Positions 24,354-34,919 of a stretch of DNA of 64,000 nucleotides are shown here, in pieces; position 1 is the stretch's first letter, and the number at the start of each line of letters is the position of its first letter. Source of the DNA: Streptomyces griseus (GTDB lineage: Bacteria > Actinomycetota > Actinomycetes > Streptomycetales > Streptomycetaceae); NCBI RefSeq assembly GCF_900460065.1, contig NZ_UAVD01000027.1:62001-126000 (forward strand), in the 5' to 3' direction. Below the pieces are notes generated by a model that saw only the letters and a program-made list of their open reading frames with translations, was not told where the DNA came from and did no database searches. Both the position numbers and the translations under genes were made by a program.

Positions 24354-25559
24354 TCACCCCCGCCCCAGCACCACCGTCCCCGACGAGCAGAACCAGCCGC
24401 CCGTCCCCGAGGCCACCGCCAGCTCCGGCAGCGCGCCCCCGGCCTTGCGCACCTGCCGGAGTCCCGCCTCGCCGCGCAGTTGCCGTACCGCCTCCACCAG
24501 CAGGAACAGCCCCCGCATCCCGGGGTGGCACGCGGACAGCCCGCCGCCGTCCGTGTTCACCGGGAGCTCGCCGCGCAGCCCGGTGCGGCCCTTCTCGACG
24601 AACGCGCCGCCCTCGCCCTTCGCGCAGAAGCCCAGGTCCTCCAGGGTCACCAGGGTCATGTAGGTGAACGCGTCGTAGATCTCGGCCAGGTCGATGTCGG
24701 CCGGTCGCACCCCGGCCCGGTCGAAGGCCAGACGGCCGGAGACGGCCGCGGGGGAGACCGTGAAGTCCTCCCACTCGGACATCGCGGCGTGCGAGACGTG
24801 CTCCCCGGTCCCCAGGACCCAGACGGGCGCCTTCGCCGAGTCGGGCACGTACTCCTCGGCGGCCAGCAGCACCGCGCAGCCCCCGTCGCTGCGGATGCAG
24901 CAGTGCAGCTTGGTGAAGGGGTCCGCGATCATGGGCCCCGACAGCACCTCGTCCACCGTGATCGGGTCCCGGAACATCGCCTCCGGGTTCGCCGCCGCGT
25001 TCGCCCGCGCCGCCACCGCCACCTCGGCGAGCTGCTCCAGCGTCGTGCCGTACTCGTGCATGTGGCGGCGGGCGGCCATCGCGTACTTGGCGATCAGGCT
25101 GTGCCCGTACGGCACCTCGAACTGCGCCGGTCCCCGCGCCCCGAAGGACAGGTTCGACGTGCGGCGGCCCGCCCGGATGTCGGCCCGCGCCGTCGACCCG
25201 TAGACGAGGAGCACGGCCCGGGCCCGGCCCGCGGCGATGGCGTCCGCCGCGTGGGCGGCCATCACCTCCCAGGTGGCGCCGCCCACCGCCGTGGAGTCGA
25301 CCCAGGTGGGCCGCAGCCCCAGGTATGCGGCGACCTCCACCGGGGCGAGCGTCCCGAGCCCGGCGGAGGCGAAGCCGTCGACGACGGAGCGGTCGAGCCC
25401 GGAGTCGGCGAGCGCGCGACGGGCGGCCTGGGCGTGCAGGGCGTACGGAGTGGCGTCGTCCACCCGGCCGCAGTCCGCCAGCGCCACGCCGACGACGGCG
25501 ACCTTGCGCGGACGGCGGGAGCGACTCGGTGCGGGGGAGGTCGAAGCGGCTGCCGGCAT
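24354..25559 (-). CDS. thiolase-like protein (SCPx/Ltp2 type), possible retro-aldolase
   Basis: The 401-residue protein has the thiolase fold of the lipid-transfer-protein/SCPx branch: VAVVGVALADC near 20, AEIYDAFTYMTL (293-304) and NTDGGGLSACHPGMRG (335-350). At the usual nucleophile position I see VDSTAVGGATWEV instead of a C-A/S-T-G motif, as in Ltp2-type aldolases that need a DUF35 partner; such a partner is at 21.4 kb. The regulon palindrome ends 1 base before the ATG, so the transcript may be leaderless. Confidence 0.8.
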   Translation of the reverse strand: MPAAASTSPAPSRSRRPRKVAVVGVALADCGRVDDATPYALHAQAARRALADSGLDRSVVDGFASAGLGTLAPVEVAAYLGLRPTWVDSTAVGGATWEVMAAHAADAIAAGRARAVLLVYGSTARADIRAGRRTSNLSFGARGPAQFEVPYGHSLIAKYAMAARRHMHEYGTTLEQLAEVAVAARANAAANPEAMFRDPITVDEVLSGPMIADPFTKLHCCIRSDGGCAVLLAAEEYVPDSAKAPVWVLGTGEHVSHAAMSEWEDFTVSPAAVSGRLAFDRAGVRPADIDLAEIYDAFTYMTLVTLEDLGFCAKGEGGAFVEKGRTGLRGELPVNTDGGGLSACHPGMRGLFLLVEAVRQLRGEAGLRQVRKAGGALPELAVASGTGGWFCSSGTVVLGRG

Positions 25560-25560
25560 G

Positions 25561-25581
25561 AATCTGACGGTACATCAGATT
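25561..25581. promoter_or_regulatory. regulon operator 5: AATCTGACGGTACATCAGATT
   Basis: The core CTGACG-GTA-CATCAG (25564-25578) has one mismatched pair but the symmetry extends to AATCTGA/TCAGATT. It abuts the ATG of the thiolase-like gene. Operator 6, for the divergent acyl-CoA dehydrogenase, is about 100 bases away. Confidence 0.7.
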
Positions 25582-25667
25582 CGTGGCGCCGCAACCGTTC
25601 CCGGTCGACGGCTTCCCTCGCTCGCCCCGGTGCGGGACTCTGGGAATTCCCTCCCCCCGCACCTAAT

Positions 25668-25682
25668 ATGACGGCTCGTCAG
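25668..25682. promoter_or_regulatory. regulon operator 6: ATGACG-GCT-CGTCAG
   Basis: A palindrome with only the outermost pair mismatched, 42 bases upstream of the acyl-CoA dehydrogenase ATG. Confidence 0.7.
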
Positions 25683-25724
25683 ATCGGGGTCCGCTCGCCG
25701 GCCCCGGGTGGAAGGAGCCCGCCG

Positions 25725-26966
25725 ATGGACGCCGCCTTCACCGCGGAACAGCACGAGATCCGCCGCACCCTGCGCGAACTGCTCGCCCGGAGCGGTGGCC
25801 CCGACGCGATCCCCGCCGCCGTGCGCACCGCCGAGGGCTACGACCCGGCCCTGTGGCGCCGGCTCGCCGGGGGCCTCGGGCTGCCGGGCCTGGCGCTCGC
25901 GGAGGAATACGGCGGGGCCGGGTGCACGGTCACCGAGCTGGCCCTCGCCTGCGAGGAGACCGGGCGCGCACTGCTGCCCACACCGCTGCTCGCCACCGCC
26001 GTCCTCGCCGCACCTCTGATCGACGCCCTCGGCACCCCGGACCAGCGGGCCGCCCTGCTGCCCCGGATCGCCGCGGGCACCCTGACCGCCGCCCTCGCCG
26101 TCCCCGGCGGCTCGCTCGCCACCGCCCTCGGCCTCACCGGCGACAACGCCGACGGGGCGTGGGCGGGCGGCGGCCGGGCGGGCGGCATCCAGGCCCGCGG
26201 ACCCGGGGAGGACGGCGGCCGGCGGCTCTACGGGGAGGCCGACCGGGTCCTGGACGGACACAGCGCCCACCTGCTCCTGGTCGCCGCCCACGCCGGGGGC
26301 TACCCGCGCAGCCGTACACAGCTGTTCCTGGTCGACGCCGGAGCGGCGGGGCTGGCGCGCACCCGGCTCACCGCGCTCGACGAGACCCGCCCGCTGGCCC
26401 GCGTCGAGCTGCGCGACACCCCGGCCGAGCTGCTCGGCGCGGACGCGGACGCCGACGCCACCGCCGCGCTCACCGCCGCCGGACGCGCCGCGGCCGCGAT
26501 CCTCGCCGCCGAGGCGGTCGGAACGGCGGCGAGCGCCCTGGAGCGCACGGTGGAGTACGTGAAGGCGCGCGAGCAGTTCGGCAGGGCGGTCGGCTCGTTC
26601 CAGGCCGTCAAACACCGCCTCGCCGACCTGTACGTACGGGTCGAGGCGGCCCGCTCCGCCGCGTACCACGCCGCCCGCGACCCGGAGGCCGGGCCCCTCG
26701 CCCTCGCCCAGGCCCTGGAGGCGGCCGGGATCACCACCGGTGAGGCCGTCCAGCTGCACGGCGGCATCGGCTTCACCTGGGAGCACGAGGCGCACCGGTA
26801 TCTGAAGCGGGCGGCGGGCGACGAACTCCTCTTCGGGCCGGTCCACCGGCTGCGCGACCACGCGGCGCGGCGGGCCGGACTCTTCGGTGCCGCCGCCGCG
26901 TTCCGGCAGCCCGCCGCCACCGCGTCCCGGCCGTCGGCGGGCCTCGCGTACGGGGCGGGCGTCTGA
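25725..26966 (+). CDS. acyl-CoA dehydrogenase family protein
   Basis: The ATG follows GAAGGAG. The 413-residue product has the N-terminal helical domain (EYGGAGCTVTELALACEE), a middle beta domain (poorly conserved, with a Gly/Ala-rich insertion near 150-160) and the FAD-binding C-terminal domain with REQFGRAVGSFQAVKHRLAD and QLHGGIGFTWEHEAHRYLKR. The ending resembles actinobacterial FadE proteins that form heteromers, so it might need a partner. It overlaps the next gene by 1 base (TGATG). Confidence 0.85.
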   Translation: MDAAFTAEQHEIRRTLRELLARSGGPDAIPAAVRTAEGYDPALWRRLAGGLGLPGLALAEEYGGAGCTVTELALACEETGRALLPTPLLATAVLAAPLIDALGTPDQRAALLPRIAAGTLTAALAVPGGSLATALGLTGDNADGAWAGGGRAGGIQARGPGEDGGRRLYGEADRVLDGHSAHLLLVAAHAGGYPRSRTQLFLVDAGAAGLARTRLTALDETRPLARVELRDTPAELLGADADADATAALTAAGRAAAAILAAEAVGTAASALERTVEYVKAREQFGRAVGSFQAVKHRLADLYVRVEAARSAAYHAARDPEAGPLALAQALEAAGITTGEAVQLHGGIGFTWEHEAHRYLKRAAGDELLFGPVHRLRDHAARRAGLFGAAAAFRQPAATASRPSAGLAYGAGV

Positions 26967-27451
26967 TGGCCTCCGCCCGCGGGGTGCGGCTGGTCCAGAA
27001 GGTCTCCTCGACCCGGGCCTTCGGGCGGATCGCGCCGCACGTCGTCCCCGTCCTGGACCGGGCCGTGCACCGGCTCACCCGGGGGAAGGTGCTGCTCAGC
27101 GCCCGGATGCTGCCCGGGCTCGTCCTCACGGTGCCGGGCGCGCGCACCGGCCGGCCGAGGACCACGCCGCTGGCCTGCATGCCGGAGGGCGACGTGGAGG
27201 GCAGCTGGATCCTCGTCGGCAGCAACTTCGGGCGCCCGGGTCACCCGGCCTGGACCGCGAATCTGCTGGCCCGCGGGGACGAGGCGGTCATCAGCTGGCG
27301 CGGCCGGGACATTCCGGTGCGCGCGACCCTGCTGGAGGGTGAGGAGCGGGAGCGGGCGTGGCGGGCCGCACTCGCGTTCTGGCCGCCGTACGCGGCGTAC
27401 CAGCGACGGCTGGAGCGGCAGATCCGGCTGTTCCGGCTGGACCGGCGGTAG
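26966..27451 (+). CDS. Ddn-like deazaflavin (F420)-dependent nitroreductase/quinone reductase
   Basis: A 161-residue DUF385 protein: LVLTVPGARTGRPRTTPLACM (split: LVLTVPGARTGR, RTTPLACM) and ILVGSNFGRPGHPAWTANLLA are the F420-binding signatures shared with Mycobacterium Ddn, which reduces quinones or nitro groups with F420H2. It starts on the stop codon of the acyl-CoA dehydrogenase, so both are made from one mRNA under operator 6. This ties F420 chemistry to the pathway. Confidence 0.85.
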   Translation: MASARGVRLVQKVSSTRAFGRIAPHVVPVLDRAVHRLTRGKVLLSARMLPGLVLTVPGARTGRPRTTPLACMPEGDVEGSWILVGSNFGRPGHPAWTANLLARGDEAVISWRGRDIPVRATLLEGEERERAWRAALAFWPPYAAYQRRLERQIRLFRLDRR

Positions 27452-27501
27452 CGGCCCGGGTTCCGGCCCTCCGGACCGGTCCGGCCCCGCCTGCGGGAAC
27501 G

Positions 27502-27547
27502 CCGACGGCGGACCACCGGCAGGGGTGCGTGGGTGGTCCGCCGTCGG
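27502..27547. terminator. bidirectional hairpin terminator
   Basis: A perfect 16-bp stem (27502-27517 with 27532-27547) around a 14-base loop, between the converging Ddn-like and TetR genes. Confidence 0.8.
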
Positions 27548-27638
27548 TGAGACAGGACGTGGGACGTCCGGGTGGACGGATGCCCGCCCGGTGGCGAGGG
27601 GCGTTCGGGGCCGGGTGGCCCCCCGCGCCCCGGACCGC

Positions 27639-28286
27639 TTACTTCGCCGGCTTCTTGCCGGTGATGCCGAGGTGCACCAACAGGGCGAGGTTGGGCCGCA
27701 GTTCGGCCTGCTTCACGCCCCAGGTGGTGAACCCCTTCTGGTGCGAGGCGACCGCGGCCAGCATCGCCACCAGGGAGCCCGCCATCGCGGCCGGGCTGAC
27801 GTCCTTGTCGACCTTGCCCTTGCTCTGGAGCTCCTTCACGGAATCCGTGAGGGAGTTGGTGACCGAGTTCAGGATCTTCATACGGATCTTGTAGAACCGC
27901 TTGTCCCCCTCGGCCGCCCCGAGGTCGATCACGCGGAGGATCGCGTCGTTGTGCCGCCAGAAGTCGAGGAATCCCTCGACGAGTTGTTCGGCGGTGGTCC
28001 AGCCGGCCTTGCCGACCCAGGAGCGTCCGGCGACCAGTTCGGTCAGTCCGGCGCCCTCCTTGGCGACCTCCTCGGCGATTTCGAGGACGGCGCCCTCCAC
28101 GTCGGGGAAGTACTGGTAGAAAGTCGCGGGTGAAGTCCCGGCCTTCCGGGCGACGTCGATGACTTTGACGTCCCGGTACGGCGAGGAGCTGAGCATCTCG
28201 CTGAGGCAGTCGAGCAGCTTCTGCCGCGTCGCCTGACCGCGTCGACCGGCCACGCGGCCGTCGACGGTGCGTACTTGTCCTGTCAT
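27639..28286 (-). CDS. TetR family regulator, candidate regulator of the CTGACG-N3-CGTCAG regulon
   Basis: The 215-residue protein has a basic N-terminal extension, the TetR HTH (VKVIDVARKAGTSPATFYQYFPDVEGAVLEI, split as VKVIDVARKAGTSPATFYQYF, about 41-61) and an all-helical ligand domain. It lies centrally among the operator-bearing genes, directly after the acyl-CoA dehydrogenase operon (convergent). Its own start codon is overlapped by a degenerate copy of the palindrome (CTGTCATGCCGTCAG, 28280-28294). Ligand is unknown; acyl-CoA thioesters are typical for such regulators. Confidence 0.85.
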   Translation of the reverse strand: MTGQVRTVDGRVAGRRGQATRQKLLDCLSEMLSSSPYRDVKVIDVARKAGTSPATFYQYFPDVEGAVLEIAEEVAKEGAGLTELVAGRSWVGKAGWTTAEQLVEGFLDFWRHNDAILRVIDLGAAEGDKRFYKIRMKILNSVTNSLTDSVKELQSKGKVDKDVSPAAMAGSLVAMLAAVASHQKGFTTWGVKQAELRPNLALLVHLGITGKKPAK

Positions 28287-28440
28287 GCCGTCAGCTTACC
28301 GAGGGGTGATGGGAGCGCGATTCGGCCGACTGCAAATGGGGAACGCCGCAGGACCGGCGGGGTGCGCGGGGGATGGCGGGCGGCGGTTTTCGGCCGCGGT
28401 GCGCGAGGCTCCGGAGCGGGAGGCGGCGCCGGAGTAAATG

Positions 28441-28486
28441 TTATCAACAGCCTGTGGACAACTTCGGTGGACAACTTTCGTCCACA
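28441..28486. promoter_or_regulatory. cluster of four DnaA-box-like 9-mers
   Basis: TTATCAACA (28441-28449), TGTGGACAA (28453-28461, exact reverse complement of the Streptomyces box TTGTCCACA), GGTGGACAA (28466-28474, one mismatch) and TCGTCCACA (28478-28486, one mismatch) occur within 46 bases, in the 330-base gap between the TetR gene and the VOC gene. No dnaA or dnaN is near, so this is not oriC; it may be a DnaA-titrating or DnaA-regulated site. Confidence 0.55.
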
Positions 28487-28572
28487 TGGTGAGCGCGCCT
28501 TCACCAATCGGTCAAAGGTTCCCTTTAGGTGCTTCCGAGGCGCGCGTGACCGGGCCCGACGCTACGTTGAGT

Positions 28573-28586
28573 GTGACGGGCGTCAC
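28573..28586. promoter_or_regulatory. Crp-like site GTGACGGGCGTCAC
   Basis: The same perfect GTGA-N6-TCAC 14-mer as at 14774, here 30 bases before the VOC gene ATG and followed by a further CGTCAC (28588-28593 region). It fits GTG-N6-GNCAC, the motif described for Streptomyces Crp. Confidence 0.4.
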
Positions 28587-28616
28587 GGCGTCACTGCTAC
28601 GGAAGGACCCGGTCCC

Positions 28617-29426
28617 ATGGCCGCATTCGCGCATTCCGCGCCGTGCTGGGCGGACGTGCAGCTCCCCGACCTCGAAGCGGGCAAGCGCTTCTACGGCGGG
28701 CTGTTCGGCTGGACCTTCCGGGCGGGCGACGGCATGCCCTTCGCGGACGCGCTCAGCGACGGCCGCCTGGTCGCCGCGCTCGCCGCCAAGAAGGACGGCC
28801 GGATGCCCACGGCCTGGGGCGTCTACTTCTCCACCGACGACATCCGGGCCTCCGTGGCCTCGGTCCGCGAGCACGGCGGCCAGGTCATCACCGAGCCCGT
28901 GCGGGCGGGGCGCGCCGGGATCGTGGCGGAGGCGGCCGACCCCGGTGGCGCGGTCTTCGGGCTGTGGCAGCCACAGGAGCGCGCGGGCTTCGAGAAGCTG
29001 CGCGACCCCGGCTCCTTCTGCTGGACCGAGGTCTACACCCGGCGGCCGGAGCTGGTGGACCCCTTCTACGAGAAGGTCTTCGGCTTCCACGGCACCGACC
29101 TGGACGAGGCGGGCCACGGCGTCCGTGACGGCGCCGAAGCGCTCGTCGACTTCCGTACGTGGTCCCCCGAGGGCGTCGAACCGGGGCCGGACACCGCCGT
29201 CGGCGGCCGCAGCGTCATCACGGACGCGTTCCCGGCCGAGATGCCGAGCTACTTCCTCATCTACTTCGCCGTCGCCGACTGCGACGCCGCCGCCGAACTC
29301 GCCGTGCGGCTCGGCGGCCGGGTCGCCCAGCAGCCCTCCGACATCCCCTACGGGCGGATGGCCGTGCTCCACGACGACCAGGGGGCCGCCTTCGCCGTAC
29401 TGGAGCCCGCCGAACCGCGCCCGTGA
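28617..29426 (+). CDS. VOC family protein, two glyoxalase-like domains (CFP-30B-like)
   Basis: The ATG follows GGAAGGA. The 269-residue product consists of two vicinal-oxygen-chelate modules, about 8-120 (CWADVQLPDLEAGKRFYGGLFGW) and about 135-265 (FCWTEVYTRRPELVDPFYEKVFGF); quoted pieces are CWADVQLPDLEAGKRFYG and TRRPELVDPFYEKVFG. Proteins of this double-VOC type include the mycobacterial CFP-30B antigen; most have no known substrate. It is cytoplasmic by absence of a leader. Confidence 0.8.
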   Translation: MAAFAHSAPCWADVQLPDLEAGKRFYGGLFGWTFRAGDGMPFADALSDGRLVAALAAKKDGRMPTAWGVYFSTDDIRASVASVREHGGQVITEPVRAGRAGIVAEAADPGGAVFGLWQPQERAGFEKLRDPGSFCWTEVYTRRPELVDPFYEKVFGFHGTDLDEAGHGVRDGAEALVDFRTWSPEGVEPGPDTAVGGRSVITDAFPAEMPSYFLIYFAVADCDAAAELAVRLGGRVAQQPSDIPYGRMAVLHDDQGAAFAVLEPAEPRP

Positions 29427-29702
29427 CCCCGGCTTCCGCACCCGCCGGCCCCTTCCCGCACCCCGGTGTGGGGGGATACCGCCCGAAGTGGCACGAGACA
29501 CTCCCTTCCGCCCCCGGGTTCGCAACCGGGGCCCGGGCCAGGAAGAATCGGGGGGCGTACCGCCAGGTGGTGCCCAGTGGTGAGAACCTGCACAGGGCGT
29601 GCCGCGCGGTGCGGGACTCGACCGGGCGGCAGGCGGGATGCGACCGGGCGGTAATTCGCGGACTTCCTCGCCGAGGTCCGTTCACGGGGAGGTGGCAGGC
29701 AA

Positions 29703-32126
<2,424 letters not shown>

Positions 32127-32157
32127 GGCCGTCCGCTTTCCGTCCTCGGGGCGGGCG

Positions 32158-32838
32158 TCAACCCCGCGGAGGCCGGTGCGGCGGATGCACCGGGTCCCGG
32201 GGGTCGTCCTCCGGGTGCGGGTCGGCCTGCGGATACGACCGCGTACCGGGGTCACGGGGGTCGGGCCCCGTGTACGGGTCCACCTCCGGCTCCGGCCACG
32301 GCGACGTCTGCACGGACATCCCCGGTTCCTGCGTCGGCGGCCAGGTGTCCACCTGATCCGCCGCCGGCGCGGCATACGGCTCCACCGGCTCCCGCTCCCG
32401 GTCCCGCCGGCTCCGCCGGACCTGCCGGCCCCGCCCGCTCATCAACAACGCCCCGATCAGCATCAGCACCCCGCCCGCCAACGCGTTCACCACGCCCACC
32501 TGGAGCCCGGACCCGTCGCCGGCCACCACCAGCGACCCCGCGGCCTGCCCCTGGCGGACCATCCACAGGACCGTGAAGCCCAGCACCACCAGACCCGCGA
32601 GGGCGACCACCAGCCGGGACCGGAGCACCACGCCCGCGATCACCAGCAGTGCGGCGGCCAGGAACGGCAGCAGCATCGACACCAGCACCCCCGGCTCCGC
32701 GGCGGTGATGCCCCCGAAGAGGTCCTCCACCCGGTAGTCCTGCCCCGCCCGCCCGGCGTACCAGTCGCGGAACGGGCTCAGCACGGCCGAGGCCGCCCCG
32801 GCCAGGGCGACGAGGGAGCCGAGGACGTTGCGGATCAT
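32158..32838 (-). CDS. membrane protein with Pro-rich acidic C-terminal tail
   Basis: The ATG follows TGGAGG. The 226-residue product has four predicted helices (about 4-20, 48-70, 71-95, 112-132) and then a charged, Pro/Asp-rich C-terminal tail of about 85 residues containing RRSRRDREREPVEPY and repeated DP/HP motifs. I do not recognise the family. It converges with afsK (31-base gap). Confidence 0.65.
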   Translation of the reverse strand: MIRNVLGSLVALAGAASAVLSPFRDWYAGRAGQDYRVEDLFGGITAAEPGVLVSMLLPFLAAALLVIAGVVLRSRLVVALAGLVVLGFTVLWMVRQGQAAGSLVVAGDGSGLQVGVVNALAGGVLMLIGALLMSGRGRQVRRSRRDREREPVEPYAAPAADQVDTWPPTQEPGMSVQTSPWPEPEVDPYTGPDPRDPGTRSYPQADPHPEDDPRDPVHPPHRPPRG

Positions 32839-33044
32839 CGTCAGCCTCCAGGGCGTCGTCCCGCGAGCACGCGCATCCCCCGCAGCCGACGCTACGCCGG
32901 GACGATCACCCCCGCCACGCGGACGATGACGGGACCGTGACAGGGTCATGACCTGGACGTGGGGTGGCGTGCGGCATGCTGACGGTGACGACGCACGCCA
33001 TCGGCGCGACGTACCGGCAACGACGATCAAGGGGGGCTGCATCC

Positions 33045-33572
33045 ATGATGCGGCGACAGACGAAACTCGCGGCGGTCCTGGTCGTGGTGGTACTCGCACT
33101 CACCGGGTTCTCCGGCTCCACCAGCGGCGGCAAGGGCAAGAGCGGCAAGAGCGGCAGCTCGGGCGGTGGCGGGTGCTCCAGCTCGAAGAAGAGCAACAAC
33201 GGCTACCGCGACAACGACTTCGACGACGACTACGACGACTCCTCGTCCTCCGGCTCGTCCGGCTCCTACGGAACCCCGACGCCCTCCGCGTCCGACGCGC
33301 CCGTCGTCCGGGTGGTCCGCTGCGCCGCACCGCGCAAGGGCAAGCGCAAGGCGGTCACCTCGTCGCTGGTCGAGGTGCGGTCGAACCACCCCGGTACCCA
33401 GGCGTACGAGATCGACGTGCGGTTCGTCGACGCCCTCGGCAACACCGTGGACACGGCCGAGGCCACCACGGTCCTCGACGTCGATGAGGCGCGCACGCTC
33501 ACCGTGCGGATGGAGAGCCCCGGCAAGGTGTCCCGGGTCAAGCGCTGCGAGGTGACCGCCGAGGCGATCTGA
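33045..33572 (+). CDS. secreted low-complexity protein
   Basis: Two adjacent ATGs (33045, 33048) follow an AGGGGGG ribosome site. The 175-residue product has a signal peptide (hydrophobic about 9-24, ending LTGFSGS; no lipobox cysteine), a Gly/Ser/Lys-rich spacer, an acidic Asp/Ser tract (RDNDFDDDYDDSSSSGSSGS near 55-75) and a compact C-terminal domain of about 85 residues with two cysteines (RCAAP, RCEV) likely to form a disulfide and to adopt a beta fold (FxxAR/DUF-like). Function is unknown. Confidence 0.65.
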   Translation: MMRRQTKLAAVLVVVVLALTGFSGSTSGGKGKSGKSGSSGGGGCSSSKKSNNGYRDNDFDDDYDDSSSSGSSGSYGTPTPSASDAPVVRVVRCAAPRKGKRKAVTSSLVEVRSNHPGTQAYEIDVRFVDALGNTVDTAEATTVLDVDEARTLTVRMESPGKVSRVKRCEVTAEAI

Positions 33573-33593
33573 CCGCCTGACCGCCTGACGGCC

Positions 33594-33648
33594 GGGTCAC
33601 CGGGCCGCTCGACCGACGGGCGGAGCGGGTCACCTGGCCGCTCGACCG
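33594..33648. repeat. 22-bp direct repeat
   Basis: 33594-33615 and 33627-33648 are the same 22 bases with one substitution (CGGG versus CTGG at the centre), in the short gap between the secreted protein and the convergent hydratase. Confidence 0.6.
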
Positions 33649-33679
33649 CCTGTCCGCCGGGCCCCTCGCCCGCATCCGT

Positions 33680-34456
33680 TCACCGCACTCGCGGCTTCCC
33701 GCCCGCACCCCGCCCCGCGAACAGCTCCGCCTGCCGTTCCGGGGCGAGGTTGCCGAGGGCGATCAGCGCCGGGGCCTGGGCCATCGCCTGGGCCCTGGCC
33801 GCCTCCTTCGCCGACCACACGGCCCGGACCGTGCCCTGGACCGCCTCCGTGGGGTAGCCGGCGATCACCGCCGCCGAGCGGAGCGCGGCCGCCACCGCAC
33901 AGCCCGGCTCCGTCACCTCGCTGACCAGCCCGACCGCGTACGCCCGCTCGGCGCTCACCCGCTCCGCGGTGCCCATGAGGGCCATCCGGGCGACCTCCCC
34001 GAACGGCATCCGCTGGGCCATCGCGACGGCCTCGTACGCCGAGACCATCCCGTACGTCGTGTGCGGGTCGAAGAACGTCGCCTCGCGGGACGCGACGACG
34101 AACTCCGCCTCGCCGAGCAGATAGAACGCCCCGCCGCACGCCATCCCCTCCACCGCCGCGATCACGGGCTTCCACAGGTCGTTCGCCTTGGGCCCGATCC
34201 GCAGGAGCGGGTCGTCGACGGCGTACGGGGACGGCGGCTGCGGGACCTCGACCCCCCGGTCGATCCCGGTGCAGAAGGCCCGCGTCCCGGACCCGGTGAC
34301 GACCACCGCCCGTACCGTCTCGTCGAACCTCAACTCGCGCCACAACGCGGACAGCTCACCGGCCGTCTCCAGGTCGATCGCGTTGAGTCTCGCCGGCCGG
34401 TCCAGGGTGACGAGCGCGACCCCGGTGCTCCCGTCCCGCTCGGTGCGCAGGGCCAT
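33680..34456 (-). CDS. enoyl-CoA hydratase/isomerase family protein
   Basis: A 258-residue crotonase: DRPARLNAIDLETAGEL, GSGTRAFCTGIDRGVE (substrate loop, about 55-70) and VEGMACGGAFYLLGEAEFV (oxyanion hole, about 103-121). The catalytic acid position around FDPHTTYGMVSA lacks an obvious Glu, so it may not be a standard hydratase. It is the last gene of the thiolase-OB-fold-hydratase operon, 3 bases after the OB-fold stop. Confidence 0.85.
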   Translation of the reverse strand: MALRTERDGSTGVALVTLDRPARLNAIDLETAGELSALWRELRFDETVRAVVVTGSGTRAFCTGIDRGVEVPQPPSPYAVDDPLLRIGPKANDLWKPVIAAVEGMACGGAFYLLGEAEFVVASREATFFDPHTTYGMVSAYEAVAMAQRMPFGEVARMALMGTAERVSAERAYAVGLVSEVTEPGCAVAAALRSAAVIAGYPTEAVQGTVRAVWSAKEAARAQAMAQAPALIALGNLAPERQAELFAGRGAGGKPRVR

Positions 34457-34459
34457 CGG

Positions 34460-34915
34460 TCACCGCTCCAGGAGCCAGCGCACGAGCGTGACGCCGCCCC
34501 CGGGTCCCGCCGGGCAGAACACGGCCCGCACCGGGGCCCCGATCCGCAGCCGCGCCGGGTCCACCGAGTTCAGCGGGGCGTCCGGGCCGGCGACGACGTT
34601 CCCGGCCAGCCGGATCCGCGGAGCCTCCGCCAGCTCCACCAGTACCGCGTTGTACGGGGCCTGTTCGGCGTAGGCGGGAAGCAGCGGCGGATGCGGGACG
34701 ACGTACGACCAGAGCCGGCCGCGGCCGCTCATCTCCCGCCACGCGCTCTCGAACGATCCGCAGTGCGGGCAGCAGGGCCGGGGCGGGAAGCGCAGCTCGC
34801 CGCAGGCGGGGGAGGCGCAGGCCTGCACGCGCAGTTCGCCGCGCGCGGCGTACTCCCAGAACGGCGCGCCGTCCTCGTCGACGACGGGAAGCAGCGGGGA
34901 ATCGTCCACGGTCAT
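34460..34915 (-). CDS. Zn-ribbon OB-fold protein (DUF35/ChsH2-like)
   Basis: The 151-residue protein has a zinc ribbon with Cys33, Cys38, Cys48/49 and Cys52 (CASPAC, CCPHC) and an OB fold (RLWSYVVPHPPLLP, NAVLVELAEAPRIRLAGN). It starts 4 bases after the thiolase-like stop, the arrangement seen for Ltp2/ChsH2-DUF35 aldolase complexes, in which the DUF35 chain is needed for activity. A direct complex with the upstream gene product is therefore likely. Confidence 0.85.
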   Translation of the reverse strand: MTVDDSPLLPVVDEDGAPFWEYAARGELRVQACASPACGELRFPPRPCCPHCGSFESAWREMSGRGRLWSYVVPHPPLLPAYAEQAPYNAVLVELAEAPRIRLAGNVVAGPDAPLNSVDPARLRIGAPVRAVFCPAGPGGGVTLVRWLLER

Positions 34916-34919
34916 CTCC

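Noticed and set aside
28441..28486. DnaA-box cluster as the chromosomal origin
   Set aside because: dnaA, dnaN, recF and gyr genes are absent and only four boxes are present, far fewer than in a Streptomyces oriC.
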